Shown here piece by piece: positions 24,807 to 33,360 of a stretch of DNA of 64,000 nucleotides; position 1 is the stretch's first letter; every line of letters starts with the position of its first letter. Source of the stretch: Sphingomonas lenta (GTDB lineage Bacteria; Pseudomonadota; Alphaproteobacteria; Sphingomonadales; Sphingomonadaceae); assembly GCF_002288825.1 (NCBI RefSeq), contig NZ_NSLI01000002.1:248001-312000 (forward strand). Direction: 5' to 3'. Below the pieces are notes generated by a model. The model made no database searches. It had not been told where the DNA came from and saw only the letters and a list, made by a program, of their open reading frames with translations. Position numbers and translations under genes: made by a program.

Positions 24807-25556
24807 TCAAGCGGCCAACGCGGTCGGCTGCGGCAACCAGTCCGTCGCGACGGTGGCATAGCGGTCGACGAAGCCGGTGAAGGCGATCAGCTCCGCCTCG
24901 TTGACGATGCGGATGCGCCGGCCGCTGCGCTCGATCATGCCGCGCCGCTCCATCTCGCCCAGCGTACGGTTGACGTGGACCTTGGTGAGGCCGACGGCGT
25001 CGCCGATGTCCTTTTGCGTGAGCGGCAGGTCGAAGCTCTCGATCACGCCGCCCGCCGTCACGCGCAGGCGCGCCAGGATATCGAGGAGCAACGTCGCCAA
25101 CCGCTCGATCGCGTCCGTGCGGCCGATGGAGGCGAGCCGGTCGGCCATCGCGACGTTTTCCGCGGCCGCCATGGCGTAGAGCAGGCCGGCGAGCCGGGGC
25201 TGCGCTTTGAAGATGCGGCCGAGATTGACCTTGCTCAGCTCGGACACGATGCAGTCGGACACGGCCGTCAGCGTGTTCGCGGCCTGCGCCCAGGCAATCG
25301 ACGAGGTGCCGATCAGGTCGCCGGGATAGTGGAAGCGCAGGATCTGCCGCCCGCCCGACTTGAGGTTGGTGGACGAGTGGAGCCAGCCCTGCTGCACGAC
25401 GAACAGCGTATCGACGCCGCCGCCCTGCTCCATGAGGACCATGCCCGCGGGCACGCGCACCTCGCGCCGTTCGGCCCAGTCGAGCGCGTCGCGTTCGTCC
25501 TCCGTCAGCTGAAGGTAGCGTTCCAGGCGGCTCGACAAGGCACTTCGGCGCATCAT
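24807..25556 (-). CDS. Crp/Fnr family transcriptional regulator
   Basis: A 249-residue protein. A cyclic-nucleotide-binding-like barrel (VPAGMVLMEQGGGVDTLFVVQQGWL, then HYPGDLIGTSS) covers about residues 40-130. The helix-turn-helix near residue 190 contains LTQKDIGDAVGLTKVHVNRTLGEM. The barrel lacks an obvious cAMP-binding RS pair and there is no FNR-type N-terminal Cys cluster. An ATG preceded by GGAGAAG sets the start. It is 138 bp upstream of inositol-phosphate synthase on the same strand, so it may regulate the operon or be read into it. Its ligand is unknown. Confidence 0.88.
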   Translation of the reverse strand: MMRRSALSSRLERYLQLTEDERDALDWAERREVRVPAGMVLMEQGGGVDTLFVVQQGWLHSSTNLKSGGRQILRFHYPGDLIGTSSIAWAQAANTLTAVSDCIVSELSKVNLGRIFKAQPRLAGLLYAMAAAENVAMADRLASIGRTDAIERLATLLLDILARLRVTAGGVIESFDLPLTQKDIGDAVGLTKVHVNRTLGEMERRGMIERSGRRIRIVNEAELIAFTGFVDRYATVATDWLPQPTALAA

Positions 25557-25764
25557 TGCTTCTCCCGTGCGGCGCGGAGCATCCAAACGCGATCGACCCG
25601 TGCCGAGGGTGTAACAACCGAAAAGAGAACTCGTTGCATCAGGAACGGATGTGAAAGTTTATCGCGCGTGGCCGACACGGTAACGTGATAGCGTTTGCAG
25701 CAAAAAAGGTAGCGAAATCAGCGCGGCTCAACCAGCGTGCGAGATTGAGACGTTCCTCTTCCGC

Positions 25765-26244
25765 TCAGGGCAGATACGTGACGAGCACCGTCACGGATGC
25801 GTTCGGCGCGCCCGCGATCTCCAGGAGGTGGCGACCGGGCTCCAGGTCGAAGTCGACCATCTTGCGGACGCCGGAGCAGGCGGGACCATGCGCGTGCGAG
25901 ACGGACGGGACCGCGCGGCCGTCGCGCACCACCTCGATCCAACCGGGCGTCTCCAGCGCGACCCGGTAGCGGCCCGCGCGCGCCGCGTCGAAGGCGAGCA
26001 GGCCGCCGTGCGCGCCCGGACCGGGCTTGGCCGGTCTGACCGGGAACGCGACATGCGCCGATGGATGCAGCGCGGCGCGCGCCCCCCGACCGAGCGTCAG
26101 CACCTCCGCCTCCTTCACCTCGGCACCGGCGATGGCCGCTTCGCCGGAGCGCCACCCCGCCAGCTCGGCCGGGAGCGGTGCGGGCGTGACGGGGCAAGCG
26201 GGTTGCGCCTGCGCGGCGGCGAGCGCGATCAAGGTGGCGAGCAT
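25765..26244 (-). CDS. Secreted hypothetical protein
   Basis: A 159-residue protein with a short signal peptide (MLATLIALAAAQAQPACP; cleavage probably after AQA). The rest is a predicted beta-rich domain (GLLAFDAARAGRYRVALE, DFDLEPGRHLLEIAG) with a Cys near the mature start and a second in HGPACSGVRK, which could form a disulfide. It lies between the Crp/Fnr regulator and the second inositol-phosphate synthase, divergent from the latter. I do not recognise the family. It probably acts in the periplasm. Confidence 0.7.
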   Translation of the reverse strand: MLATLIALAAAQAQPACPVTPAPLPAELAGWRSGEAAIAGAEVKEAEVLTLGRGARAALHPSAHVAFPVRPAKPGPGAHGGLLAFDAARAGRYRVALETPGWIEVVRDGRAVPSVSHAHGPACSGVRKMVDFDLEPGRHLLEIAGAPNASVTVLVTYLP

Positions 26245-26498
26245 GAGGGTCCTCCGGTGAAGTCCGGAGCCTAGCGCCGCGCGGCCGGCCGAGAAAGCGG
26301 GACGGCATAGGCCCTTGTGGCGAGAGGATTTCCCGCGCACTGTTTCGGGATCATGACCGATTCCTTCCCGGACGAGGCGCGCGGTCGGCGGACCGGAAGG
26401 AAAGTGACGAGGCCGGTTGCCTTCGCCCCGACCGCGTGGCAGCGGGCCTCCCTTCCCCCGCGCCCGACCGGCGCGTCCTCAGAGGATCAGACAGGCTG

Positions 26499-27590
26499 AT
26501 GACAAGCATCCGGGTCGCCGTGGTCGGCATCGGCAACTGCGCGAGCTCGCTCGTCCAGGGGCTCGAGCATTATCGCGAGGGCTCGAACGATCAGACGGGG
26601 CTGATGCACTGGGACATGGGCGGGTATCGCCCGTCCGACATCCAGGTCGTCGCGGCCTGGGACATCGACCGCCGCAAGGTCGGGCTGGACGTGGCGGAGG
26701 CGATCTTCGCCAAGCCCAACTGCACCGCCGTCTTCTGCCCCACCGTGACCGCGACGGGCACGATCGTGCGCATGGGCAAGGTGCTGGACGGCTTCGCCGA
26801 GCACATGGCCGAGCATCCCGACGAGCGCACCTTCCTGCTCGCGGGCGATCCGGAGCCGACCAAGGACGAGGTCGTCGCCGAGCTCCGCCGTACGCGCGCC
26901 GATGTGCTGATGAACTACCTGCCCGTCGGCTCGCAGGAAGCGACCGAGTTCTACGCGGAGTGCGCGTTGGAGGCGGGGGTCGCGTTCGTGAACAACATCC
27001 CCGTGTTCATCGCGTCGAACCCGGACTGGGCCGCGCGGTTCGAGGCGGCGGGCGTGCCGGTGATCGGCGACGACATCAAGGCGCAGCTGGGCGCGACCAT
27101 CGTGCACCGCGTCCTGACCGACCTATTCGCCAAGCGCGGCGTGAAGCTGGATCGGACGTACCAGCTCAACACGGGCGGCAACACCGACTTCCTCAACATG
27201 TCGAACCACCGCCGGCTCAAGTCGAAGAAGATCAGCAAGACGGAAGCGGTGCAGTCGGTCGCGGCCGAGCGGCTTGCCGACGAGAACGTGCATATCGGCC
27301 CGTCCGACTACGTTCCTTGGCAGAACGACAACAAGGTCTGCTTCCTGCGGATGGAGGGGCAGCTGTTCGGCGGCGTGCCGATGAACCTGGAGCTCAGGCT
27401 GTCGGTCGAGGACAGCCCCAATTCGGCGGGCGTCGCGATCGACATGATCCGCTGCGCCAAGCTGGCGCGCGACCGCGGGCTGAAGGGGCCGGTGGACGCG
27501 GCCTCCGCTTATTTCTGCAAGCACCCGCGCACCCAGATGACCGACGACCGGGCGCAGGTCGAGGTCGAGGCGTTCATCAAGGCGGCGTGA
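26499..27590 (+). CDS. myo-inositol-1-phosphate synthase (actinobacterial/archaeal-like type)
   Basis: A 363-residue protein. VAVVGIGNCASSLVQGLEHY (residues 6-25) is the NAD motif of the shorter prokaryotic MIPS group. LPVGSQEATEFYAECAL, GDDIKAQLGATIVHRVL, YQLNTGGNTDFLNM, KISKTEAV and NDNKVCFLRMEGQLFGGVPMNLELRL are the family blocks. It makes the same product as the synthase at 23490 but belongs to a different lineage. The ATG was chosen because it starts the NAD domain directly. The NUDIX gene follows with a 4-nt overlap. Together the two genes make a small plus-strand unit. Confidence 0.9.
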   Translation: MTSIRVAVVGIGNCASSLVQGLEHYREGSNDQTGLMHWDMGGYRPSDIQVVAAWDIDRRKVGLDVAEAIFAKPNCTAVFCPTVTATGTIVRMGKVLDGFAEHMAEHPDERTFLLAGDPEPTKDEVVAELRRTRADVLMNYLPVGSQEATEFYAECALEAGVAFVNNIPVFIASNPDWAARFEAAGVPVIGDDIKAQLGATIVHRVLTDLFAKRGVKLDRTYQLNTGGNTDFLNMSNHRRLKSKKISKTEAVQSVAAERLADENVHIGPSDYVPWQNDNKVCFLRMEGQLFGGVPMNLELRLSVEDSPNSAGVAIDMIRCAKLARDRGLKGPVDAASAYFCKHPRTQMTDDRAQVEVEAFIKAA

Positions 27591-28144
27591 GCGACCGGCT
27601 CCTCTCGTCGGAGCGGCTGATCCAGGGCTGGTTCGACGTCCTGCGGCTCCGCATGGCGCTGGGCGGGAGGGAGGTCGACCGGCTGCTCGTCGAGCATCCG
27701 TCGGGCGCTGCGGTGCTCGCCTATGATCCCGACCGCTGGGTGGCGATGGTCGTCCGCGAGACGCGGGCGGCGGTCCTGCGCGTCGGCGCCGCGCCGTTGG
27801 ACGAGGTGGTCGCCGGGGTGGCGGAGGACCGGGACTTCGTCGGCACGGCCCGGCGCGAGGCGCTGGAGGAGGCGGGACTGGAGCTTCGCGACCTGGAGCC
27901 GGTCGCCCGGATTTGGATGACACCGTCCTCCACGACCGAGCGCGTGCACCTGTTCCTCGCCGCCTATTCGCCCGCCGACCGCGTGGCGCTGGGCGGCGGC
28001 TTGGCGGAGGAGGATGAGCGGGTCGAGGCGCGCGAGGTCCCGCTCGCCGAGCTGTGGCGCGCCGCGGAGGCCGAGTTGGTCGACGCGAAAACGTTCATGC
28101 TGCTCCAGGCGCTTCGCATCAGGCGGCCGGAGCTGTTCGACTGA
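27587..28144 (+). CDS. NUDIX hydrolase
   Basis: A 185-residue protein with a GTG start overlapping the synthase stop (GTGA). The Nudix box is GVAEDRD then ARREALEEAGLEL (about residues 67-90): REALEEAG matches REUXEEXG, while the first Glu of the box is Asp. Downstream, AYSPADRVALGGGLAEEDERVE resembles ADP-ribose/sugar-nucleotide pyrophosphatases. It probably hydrolyses a nucleoside diphosphate linked to a sugar. Coupling to inositol-phosphate synthase suggests NDP-sugar turnover or proofreading (inference). Confidence 0.85.
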   Translation: MSDRLLSSERLIQGWFDVLRLRMALGGREVDRLLVEHPSGAAVLAYDPDRWVAMVVRETRAAVLRVGAAPLDEVVAGVAEDRDFVGTARREALEEAGLELRDLEPVARIWMTPSSTTERVHLFLAAYSPADRVALGGGLAEEDERVEAREVPLAELWRAAEAELVDAKTFMLLQALRIRRPELFD

Positions 28145-28148
28145 ACCG

Positions 28149-30488
28149 TCAGGCCGCGCGCGCCAGCCTGCGCCCGAGCAGCGCTTCGACCTGGTCGCCG
28201 CCCACGGGTCGGCTGAATAGATAGCCCTGGATGCTGCCGCAGCCCTGCGCACGGAGCGTATTGAGCTGCGCCACCTCCTCCACCCCTTCCGCGGTGGTGT
28301 CCATGCCCAGCGCCAACGCCAGCGCAACGATCGCGTTGACGATGGCGGCGGCGCCGTCGTCCCGGGCGACGGCGATGACGAAGCTCCGGTCGATCTTGAT
28401 CTTGTCGAACGGGAAAGCGCGCAGGTAGCTCAACGAAGAGAAGCCCGTGCCGAAATCGTCCAGCGCGACGCGCACGCCTAGCGCGCGGAGCGAGTGGAGT
28501 AGCTTCGCCACCGGGCCGTCGCCGTCGAGGAACACCGATTCGGTGATCTCCACCTCCAGCCGGCGCGGGTCGAGGCCGCTCCCGGCGAGCGCCTGGGTGA
28601 TGGTGGCCGCGAGACCGCCGTGGCGGAACTGGAGCGCGGATACGTTCACCGCGACGCGCACCGGCGCGGGCCAGGACGCGGCCGCGCGGCAGGCCTCGTG
28701 CATGACCCACTCGCCGATGGCGACGATGAGCCCAGTCTCCTCGGCCACCGGCACGAACTCGGCGGGCGACACGAGTCCCCGCACGGGGTGCCGCCAGCGC
28801 AGCAGCGCTTCGAAGCCGCCGATCCGGTCGGAGCCGAGGTCGACGATGGGTTGGTAGTCGAGCGAGAACTGCCCGTCCGCCAGCGCGGCGCGCAGGTCGA
28901 GCTCCAGCTCGCGCCGGGCGCGCGCCGCGGCGTCGAGCGCGGGCTCGAAGAAGCGGAAGGCGCTCCGCCCGTCGGCGTTGGCGCGGTGTAGTGCGAGGTC
29001 CGCGTTCTTGAGCAGCTCGTCCGCGTCGCCGCCGTCCCCCGGCGCGACCGCGACGCCGATGCCGACGCCCGTGGTCACAAGCTGACCCTCGACGCGGATC
29101 GGCTCCCGGAGCCGGTCGAGCACCGCCTGGGCGAGCTGGCGCGGGCGGTCGGGGCTGACCGCGCCCGATAGGAGGATCGCGAACTCGTCGCCGCCGATCC
29201 GCGCCACCGTACCGTCGGGCGCGAGCTCCGCGAGCGACGCGGCGATCCGGCGCAGCATCTCGTCGCCCGCCGGGTGGCCCAGCGTGTCGTTGACGCCCTG
29301 CAGGCCGTCCAGGTCGATGCAGAGCAGCGCCGCCCGTTCCCCCGCCCGCAGCGCGCGGGCGACCGCCTGTTCGACCGCCTGCCGCAGCGCGGCGCGGTTG
29401 GGCAGGCCGGTGAGCGCATCGTGGAACGTCATGTGCGCGATGCGGCGCTCGCGCTCGACGATGCCCGCCGACATGCGGTTGAAGCTCTCGGCCAGCCGCG
29501 CGATTTCGTCCTCGCCCTCCACCGCCAGCTCGGTGCGGGCGCCCTCCCCCAGCTCGCGGGCGGCGCGGTCGAGCGCGGCGATCGGGCGCGTCAGCCCCAG
29601 CGCGAGCCGCCCGCTGCCGAGCAGCACCAGGACCAGCCCCGCCACGCCGGCGAAGCCGATGCCGATCTGGAGCGGGCGGAACTGCGCCAGCGCCAGGCGG
29701 AGCGGGTAGCGGATCAGCACCGCCGCCTCCGCCGAGCCGGACGGACCGGCGAGCGGCTTGGCGACGGCGAGCGCGCGTCCGTCGCGCAGCGACAGGGTGG
29801 CCGGCCTGCGATCGGACGCCGCGCGCGCGACCAGCGCGTCCACCGACGCGTCGGGCGGGATCTCGCCGCCGATCGCCGCCCAGCGTCCATTCCGGCGATG
29901 GAGCACGGTCGCGGTTAGCGGGATGGCCGATAGGCGCTCCAGGGCGCGCATCTCCGCGCCGTCCAGTCGAAGCGCGAACACCACCCAGCCGATCTCGGTG
30001 GGGGCGAGGATCGGAGAGACCACGAAGCGATATGCGCGCCCGTCGGCGACCGACACGGCGTCGCGCCGACCGGGCGCCAGCGCGAACGGCAGTTCCGCGG
30101 CGACGGCGGCGAGCGGGCCGTCCGCTCCGACCACCGCGCCGTCCAGGTCGACCACCATGGCGGCCTGAACATGCGCGCGCGTCTTCAGCGACGCGAGGGC
30201 GGAGGCGATAGTGTCGCGATCCCCGCTCGCCACCGCCGACCGGAAGCCGAAGTCGCTCGCCAAGATTTGCGCCGACTCGGCGAGCGAACGCTCGCGGTCG
30301 GCCCATAACCGGTCGAAGATCGCCCCGCTGGTGGCGAGCTCGGCCGTCGTATGCCGGTGCGCGGTCGCCTCGACCACCACCTGCACCACCCCCGCGATCG
30401 CCAGGAGCGCGAGCGCGAACAGCCCGGCGTAGAGGACGCCGAGCTTGGTCCGGAGCGAACGGAAACGGAGGCGGGGCCGGCGTATCAA
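28149..30488 (-). CDS. Membrane GGDEF-EAL cyclic-di-GMP protein with sensor domain and HAMP
   Basis: A 779-residue protein if the TTG at 30488 is used, overlapping the upstream stop (TTGA); longer forms beginning up to 30581 would intrude into the cupredoxin gene. The order is: N-terminal TM (LGVLYAGLFALALLAIAGVV), a periplasmic sensor of about 250 residues, a second TM (IGFAGVAGLVLVLLGSGRLALG), HAMP (PIAALDRAARELGEG), a GGDEF domain with intact RIGGDEF, and an EAL domain with FEALLRW and DDFGTGFSSL. Both synthesis and hydrolysis motifs are intact. It may read redox signals from the coupled cupredoxin/globin genes (inference). Confidence 0.88.
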   Translation of the reverse strand: MIRRPRLRFRSLRTKLGVLYAGLFALALLAIAGVVQVVVEATAHRHTTAELATSGAIFDRLWADRERSLAESAQILASDFGFRSAVASGDRDTIASALASLKTRAHVQAAMVVDLDGAVVGADGPLAAVAAELPFALAPGRRDAVSVADGRAYRFVVSPILAPTEIGWVVFALRLDGAEMRALERLSAIPLTATVLHRRNGRWAAIGGEIPPDASVDALVARAASDRRPATLSLRDGRALAVAKPLAGPSGSAEAAVLIRYPLRLALAQFRPLQIGIGFAGVAGLVLVLLGSGRLALGLTRPIAALDRAARELGEGARTELAVEGEDEIARLAESFNRMSAGIVERERRIAHMTFHDALTGLPNRAALRQAVEQAVARALRAGERAALLCIDLDGLQGVNDTLGHPAGDEMLRRIAASLAELAPDGTVARIGGDEFAILLSGAVSPDRPRQLAQAVLDRLREPIRVEGQLVTTGVGIGVAVAPGDGGDADELLKNADLALHRANADGRSAFRFFEPALDAAARARRELELDLRAALADGQFSLDYQPIVDLGSDRIGGFEALLRWRHPVRGLVSPAEFVPVAEETGLIVAIGEWVMHEACRAAASWPAPVRVAVNVSALQFRHGGLAATITQALAGSGLDPRRLEVEITESVFLDGDGPVAKLLHSLRALGVRVALDDFGTGFSSLSYLRAFPFDKIKIDRSFVIAVARDDGAAAIVNAIVALALALGMDTTAEGVEEVAQLNTLRAQGCGSIQGYLFSRPVGGDQVEALLGRRLARAA

Positions 30489-31069
30489 CGACGCAGCGTC
30501 AGCGTCGTCTGGAGGCCCTGCGCCCCGACCGCGACCGCCTGCGACAGCGTGTTGCCGGGTGCGCGGATCGTCGGATGCCACACCTTGAGCGTCGCACGGC
30601 CCGCGGGCACGTCGGCCCAGCGGACGCGGCCGGCGGCGTCGGCTTGCGCCGCCCAGGGCGTCGCCGCCACGAAGACGAAGCCCTGCATGGCGTCGTGGAT
30701 GTTGCAGCCGAGCGCGACCGGGCCCGACTTGTCGAAGGTGACGGAGCGCGCCTCCTCGCGGCCGTAGAGCTTCAGCTCGAACTTTTTCGACTTGGAGAAG
30801 GAGTAGACGTGGTGGCGCACCTTGTCGCGGTTGGGAAAGGCGACGGTCGCGCCGACGGGCACGATGGTGACGTGCGGCTGGAACCGGATGTCGCGCTGCT
30901 CGACCTGATACGTCCCGCGTGCGGCGGGCGCGGCGCGGCCCGGCACCTCGAGCGTGACGACCGCGCCGGCGAGCGGTGCGCCGTTGAGCCCTTGCACGGC
31001 GATCGCGACGGGCGAGGCGGTCGCCGGTGCGGCGACGCAGGCGATGGGCAGGAGCAGACGCGGGAGCAT
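30485..31069 (-). CDS. Periplasmic cupredoxin-like protein (methylamine-utilisation-type)
   Basis: A 194-residue protein with a signal peptide (MLPRLLLPIACVAAPATA). A carboxypeptidase-regulatory-like strand region is followed by a blue-copper pattern: RHHVYSF supplies a His and ALGCNIHDAMQGF supplies Cys, His and Met, the classical type-1 copper ligands. Annotated relatives are called methylamine utilisation proteins, although no methylamine genes are here. It is coupled to the GGDEF-EAL gene by a 4-nt overlap and divergent from the DUF3034 and globin genes, with 85 bp between starts. It probably acts as a periplasmic electron carrier or copper-based sensor partner. Confidence 0.85.
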   Translation of the reverse strand: MLPRLLLPIACVAAPATASPVAIAVQGLNGAPLAGAVVTLEVPGRAAPAARGTYQVEQRDIRFQPHVTIVPVGATVAFPNRDKVRHHVYSFSKSKKFELKLYGREEARSVTFDKSGPVALGCNIHDAMQGFVFVAATPWAAQADAAGRVRWADVPAGRATLKVWHPTIRAPGNTLSQAVAVGAQGLQTTLTLRR

Positions 31070-31154
31070 GTCCGCCGGTTATCAGTCGCGCTTTGAAACC
31101 GGGTAAATGCCGGGTTTACGCGGCCTTCACCATGACGGGTGCACAAGGCGTCGA

Positions 31155-32018
31155 ATGCGCATCTTCCTGATCATGCTGGCCGCCCTGGTCGCCTCCCCCG
31201 CCGCCGCGAGCGACTGGCGCGGCGACGGCAAGCTGGTGCTGACCGACGGGATCACGACGGTCGAGGGCGCGGCCGGCGGCGGCATCGCCACCTGGGCGGT
31301 GATCGCGGGCAACGAGACCGAGCGCGGCGTCGGCGCTACCGCGCACGCCAGCCATGTGGCTCTGCCCGACTTCGACCTGGAGGCCTATGGCGGCGCGGTC
31401 GGCCTGTTCGACCGGGTGGAGCTCTCCTACACGCGGCAGAGCTTCGACACGCGCGGGCTCGGCGCAGCGCTGGGTTTGGGCCGCGGCTTCACCTTTCAGC
31501 AGGACGTGTTCGGGGCCAAGGTGAAGCTGTTCGGCGACGCGGTGTGGGATCAAGACCGCGTGCTTCCGCAAGTCTCTATCGGCGTGCAACACAAGCGCGC
31601 CAACCGCGGCGCGGTGATCGCGGCGGTGGGCGGCGCGGACGACCAGGGTACCGATTACTACGTCTCCGCCACCAAGCTCTTCCTGGCGCAGAGCTTGCTC
31701 GTCAGCGGCACGGTGCGCCTGACGGAGGCGAACCAGCTCGGCCTACTCGGCCATGGCGGCGACAAGGGCGACGACCACACCGCACAGTTCGAAGGTTCGG
31801 CGGCGGTGCTGCTGACGCGCAAGCTGGCGGTGGGCGGCGAGTTCCGCACCAAGCCCGACCGGTTGAGCTTTGCGCAGGAGGACGATGCCTACGATGTCTT
31901 CGCGGCGTGGAGCGTGCACCGCCACGTCACGCTCACCGCGGCGTACGCCGACCTCGGCGACATCGCCACCGTTAAGAACCAGCGCGGCCTGTTCGTCCAG
32001 CTCCAGGCCGGCTTCTGA
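31155..32018 (+). CDS. DUF3034 family outer-membrane-like protein
   Basis: A 287-residue protein with a signal peptide (IFLIMLAALVASPAAAS). The remainder consists of alternating amphipathic strands (VELSYTRQSF, VKLFGDAVW, LLVSGTVRLTEAN, LAVGGEFRTKPD) and ends with an aromatic residue (LQAGF), as expected for a small beta-barrel in the outer membrane. It matches what I know of DUF3034 (PF11231). The next gene is a globin 10 nt downstream. The exact role is unknown; relatives often sit with cupredoxin and globin genes. Confidence 0.82.
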   Translation: MRIFLIMLAALVASPAAASDWRGDGKLVLTDGITTVEGAAGGGIATWAVIAGNETERGVGATAHASHVALPDFDLEAYGGAVGLFDRVELSYTRQSFDTRGLGAALGLGRGFTFQQDVFGAKVKLFGDAVWDQDRVLPQVSIGVQHKRANRGAVIAAVGGADDQGTDYYVSATKLFLAQSLLVSGTVRLTEANQLGLLGHGGDKGDDHTAQFEGSAAVLLTRKLAVGGEFRTKPDRLSFAQEDDAYDVFAAWSVHRHVTLTAAYADLGDIATVKNQRGLFVQLQAGF

Positions 32019-32028
32019 GGACTCCCAT

Positions 32029-32502
32029 ATGCTGCTGATCGCCCTCGCCCTGCTTCAGACGACGCCCGTCGCGGTCGCCGCCGCGGAGGAGCCCATCGCG
32101 CCCTACGCGCAGTCGAACGCCAACGCGGGGGCCAAGCCCTTCGAGAGCGACGGCATGTGGCGCGCCTTTCACGGCCGCGAGGGTGTCGATCGGATCGTCG
32201 ACGGCCTGGTCGAGCGCAGCCTCGTCGACCCGCGGATCAGCGACACGTTCAAGGGTCACGACATGGTGCGCCTGCGCCGCGTGCTGAAAGAGCAGTTCTG
32301 CCACCTGCTCGGCGGCGGTTGCGCCTACTCCGGCCGGACGATGAAGGATTCACACAAGGACATGGGCCTGCAGACCGCCGACATGGGCGCGCTGGTCGAG
32401 AATCTGCAGGCGGAGATGAACGAGGAGGGCGTGCCCTTCTTCGCGCAGAACCGCCTGCTCGCGAAGCTCGCGCCGATGAAGCGGGACGTGGTGGAGCGCT
32501 GA
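32029..32502 (+). CDS. Group 1 truncated haemoglobin with N-terminal signal peptide
   Basis: A 157-residue protein. The first 20 residues are hydrophobic (MLLIALALLQTTPVAVAAAEE) and look like a signal peptide, unusual for a truncated globin. The globin part has SLVDPRISDTFKGHD, LKEQFCHLLGGGCAYSGRTM and KDSHKDMGLQ, with the proximal haem His in DSHKDM, and ends LAPMKRDVV. It would bind O2 or NO in the periplasm. It is 10 nt after the DUF3034 gene and opposite the cupredoxin/GGDEF-EAL pair, forming a likely gas- or redox-sensing module. Confidence 0.88.
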   Translation: MLLIALALLQTTPVAVAAAEEPIAPYAQSNANAGAKPFESDGMWRAFHGREGVDRIVDGLVERSLVDPRISDTFKGHDMVRLRRVLKEQFCHLLGGGCAYSGRTMKDSHKDMGLQTADMGALVENLQAEMNEEGVPFFAQNRLLAKLAPMKRDVVER

Positions 32503-32527
32503 CGCCCCGGCCCGCGTTGTGCGGGCC

Positions 32528-33259
32528 ATGCCGATCAACAACATCGTCGTACTCACCGGTGCCGGCATTTCCGCCGAGAGCGGCGTCGCCACCTTCCGCG
32601 GCCCCGACGGGCTGTGGGAGGGGCACCGCGTCGAGGATGTCGCCACCCCGCAGGCGCTCCGGCGCAACCCAGAGCTGGTGCACCGCTTCTACGATCTGCG
32701 CCGCGAGAAGCTCGGCACCGTGGAGCCGAACGCGGCGCACCTCGCGCTCGCCAGGCTGGACCGGGAATGGCCGGGCGAGCTACTGGTCGTGACGCAGAAC
32801 GTCGACGACCTGCACGAGCGCGCAGGACTCACGCGGCTGGTGCACATGCACGGCGAGCTGCTGTCGGCGCTCTGCGCGTCGTGCGGCGCGAAGCACCGCT
32901 GGCCGGGCGCGATGCCCGCCGGCACCGTCTGCCCCGGCTGCGGCGAGCCGGCGCTCCGGCCCGACATCGTGTTTTTCGGCGAGATGCCCGAGCATATGGA
33001 CCGCATCGAACGCGCGCTCGCGGACGCACAGCTGTTCGTGTCGATCGGCACGTCGGGCGCGGTCTATCCGGCGGCGGGCTTCGTCCAGACCGCAGCCTAT
33101 CACGGCGCGCGGACGCTGGAGCTCAACCTGGAACGCTCGGCCGGGAGCGCGTGGTTCGACGAGACGCGGCTCGGGCCGGCGGGAACGCTGGTGCCGGCGT
33201 GGGTGGAGGAGGTCCTAAACTCCTCCCCCGCTTACAGCGGGGGAGGGGGACCAGCGTAG
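32528..33259 (+). CDS. cobB: NAD-dependent protein deacylase (sirtuin, CobB-like)
   Basis: A 243-residue sirtuin. TGAGISAESGVATFRGPDGLW (residues 9-29) and TQNVDDLHERAG bind NAD, HMHGEL holds the catalytic His, and CASCG/CPGCG form the zinc site. FYDLRREKL places Tyr and Arg in the YxxR pattern of sirtuins that also remove succinyl groups. The last 13 residues (NSSPAYSGGGGPA) and the stop codon come from a family D repeat starting at 33220, so the native C-terminus has probably been replaced. The ATG at 32528 is preferred to a GTG 9 nt upstream. Confidence 0.93.
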   Translation: MPINNIVVLTGAGISAESGVATFRGPDGLWEGHRVEDVATPQALRRNPELVHRFYDLRREKLGTVEPNAAHLALARLDREWPGELLVVTQNVDDLHERAGLTRLVHMHGELLSALCASCGAKHRWPGAMPAGTVCPGCGEPALRPDIVFFGEMPEHMDRIERALADAQLFVSIGTSGAVYPAAGFVQTAAYHGARTLELNLERSAGSAWFDETRLGPAGTLVPAWVEEVLNSSPAYSGGGGPA

Positions 33260-33358
33260 CTGGTGGAGGGGGAGCAACGGGATGCGGCAGCGCCCTGCAC
33301 CCCCTCCACCACGCCGCAAGCGGCGCGGTCCCCCTCCCCCGCTGTAAGCGGGGGAGGA
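33220..33358. repeat. Palindromic repeat, family D, entering the sirtuin reading frame
   Basis: A 139-bp inverted repeat with arms ctcctcccccgcttacagcg and cgctgtaagcgggggagga. It lies between the convergent cobB and era genes and supplies the sirtuin stop codon. Confidence 0.9.
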
Positions 33359-33360
33359 TT

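Noticed and set aside
25643..25667. GGAAC followed by CGCG at N16 near the Crp/Fnr regulator
   Set aside because: The -10 does not match CGTT, and it points toward the 3' end of an opposing gene.
27964..30306. Long open frame in another minus-strand frame over the GGDEF-EAL gene (about 780 codons)
   Set aside because: Composition is dominated by Arg, Pro and Gly and it has no motifs; the overlapping frame has intact GGDEF and EAL domains.
31085..31125. AAACCGG/CCGGGTTT inverted repeat between the cupredoxin and DUF3034 genes
   Set aside because: The arms pair only with a bulge, and I know no matching operator; it is too weak to annotate.
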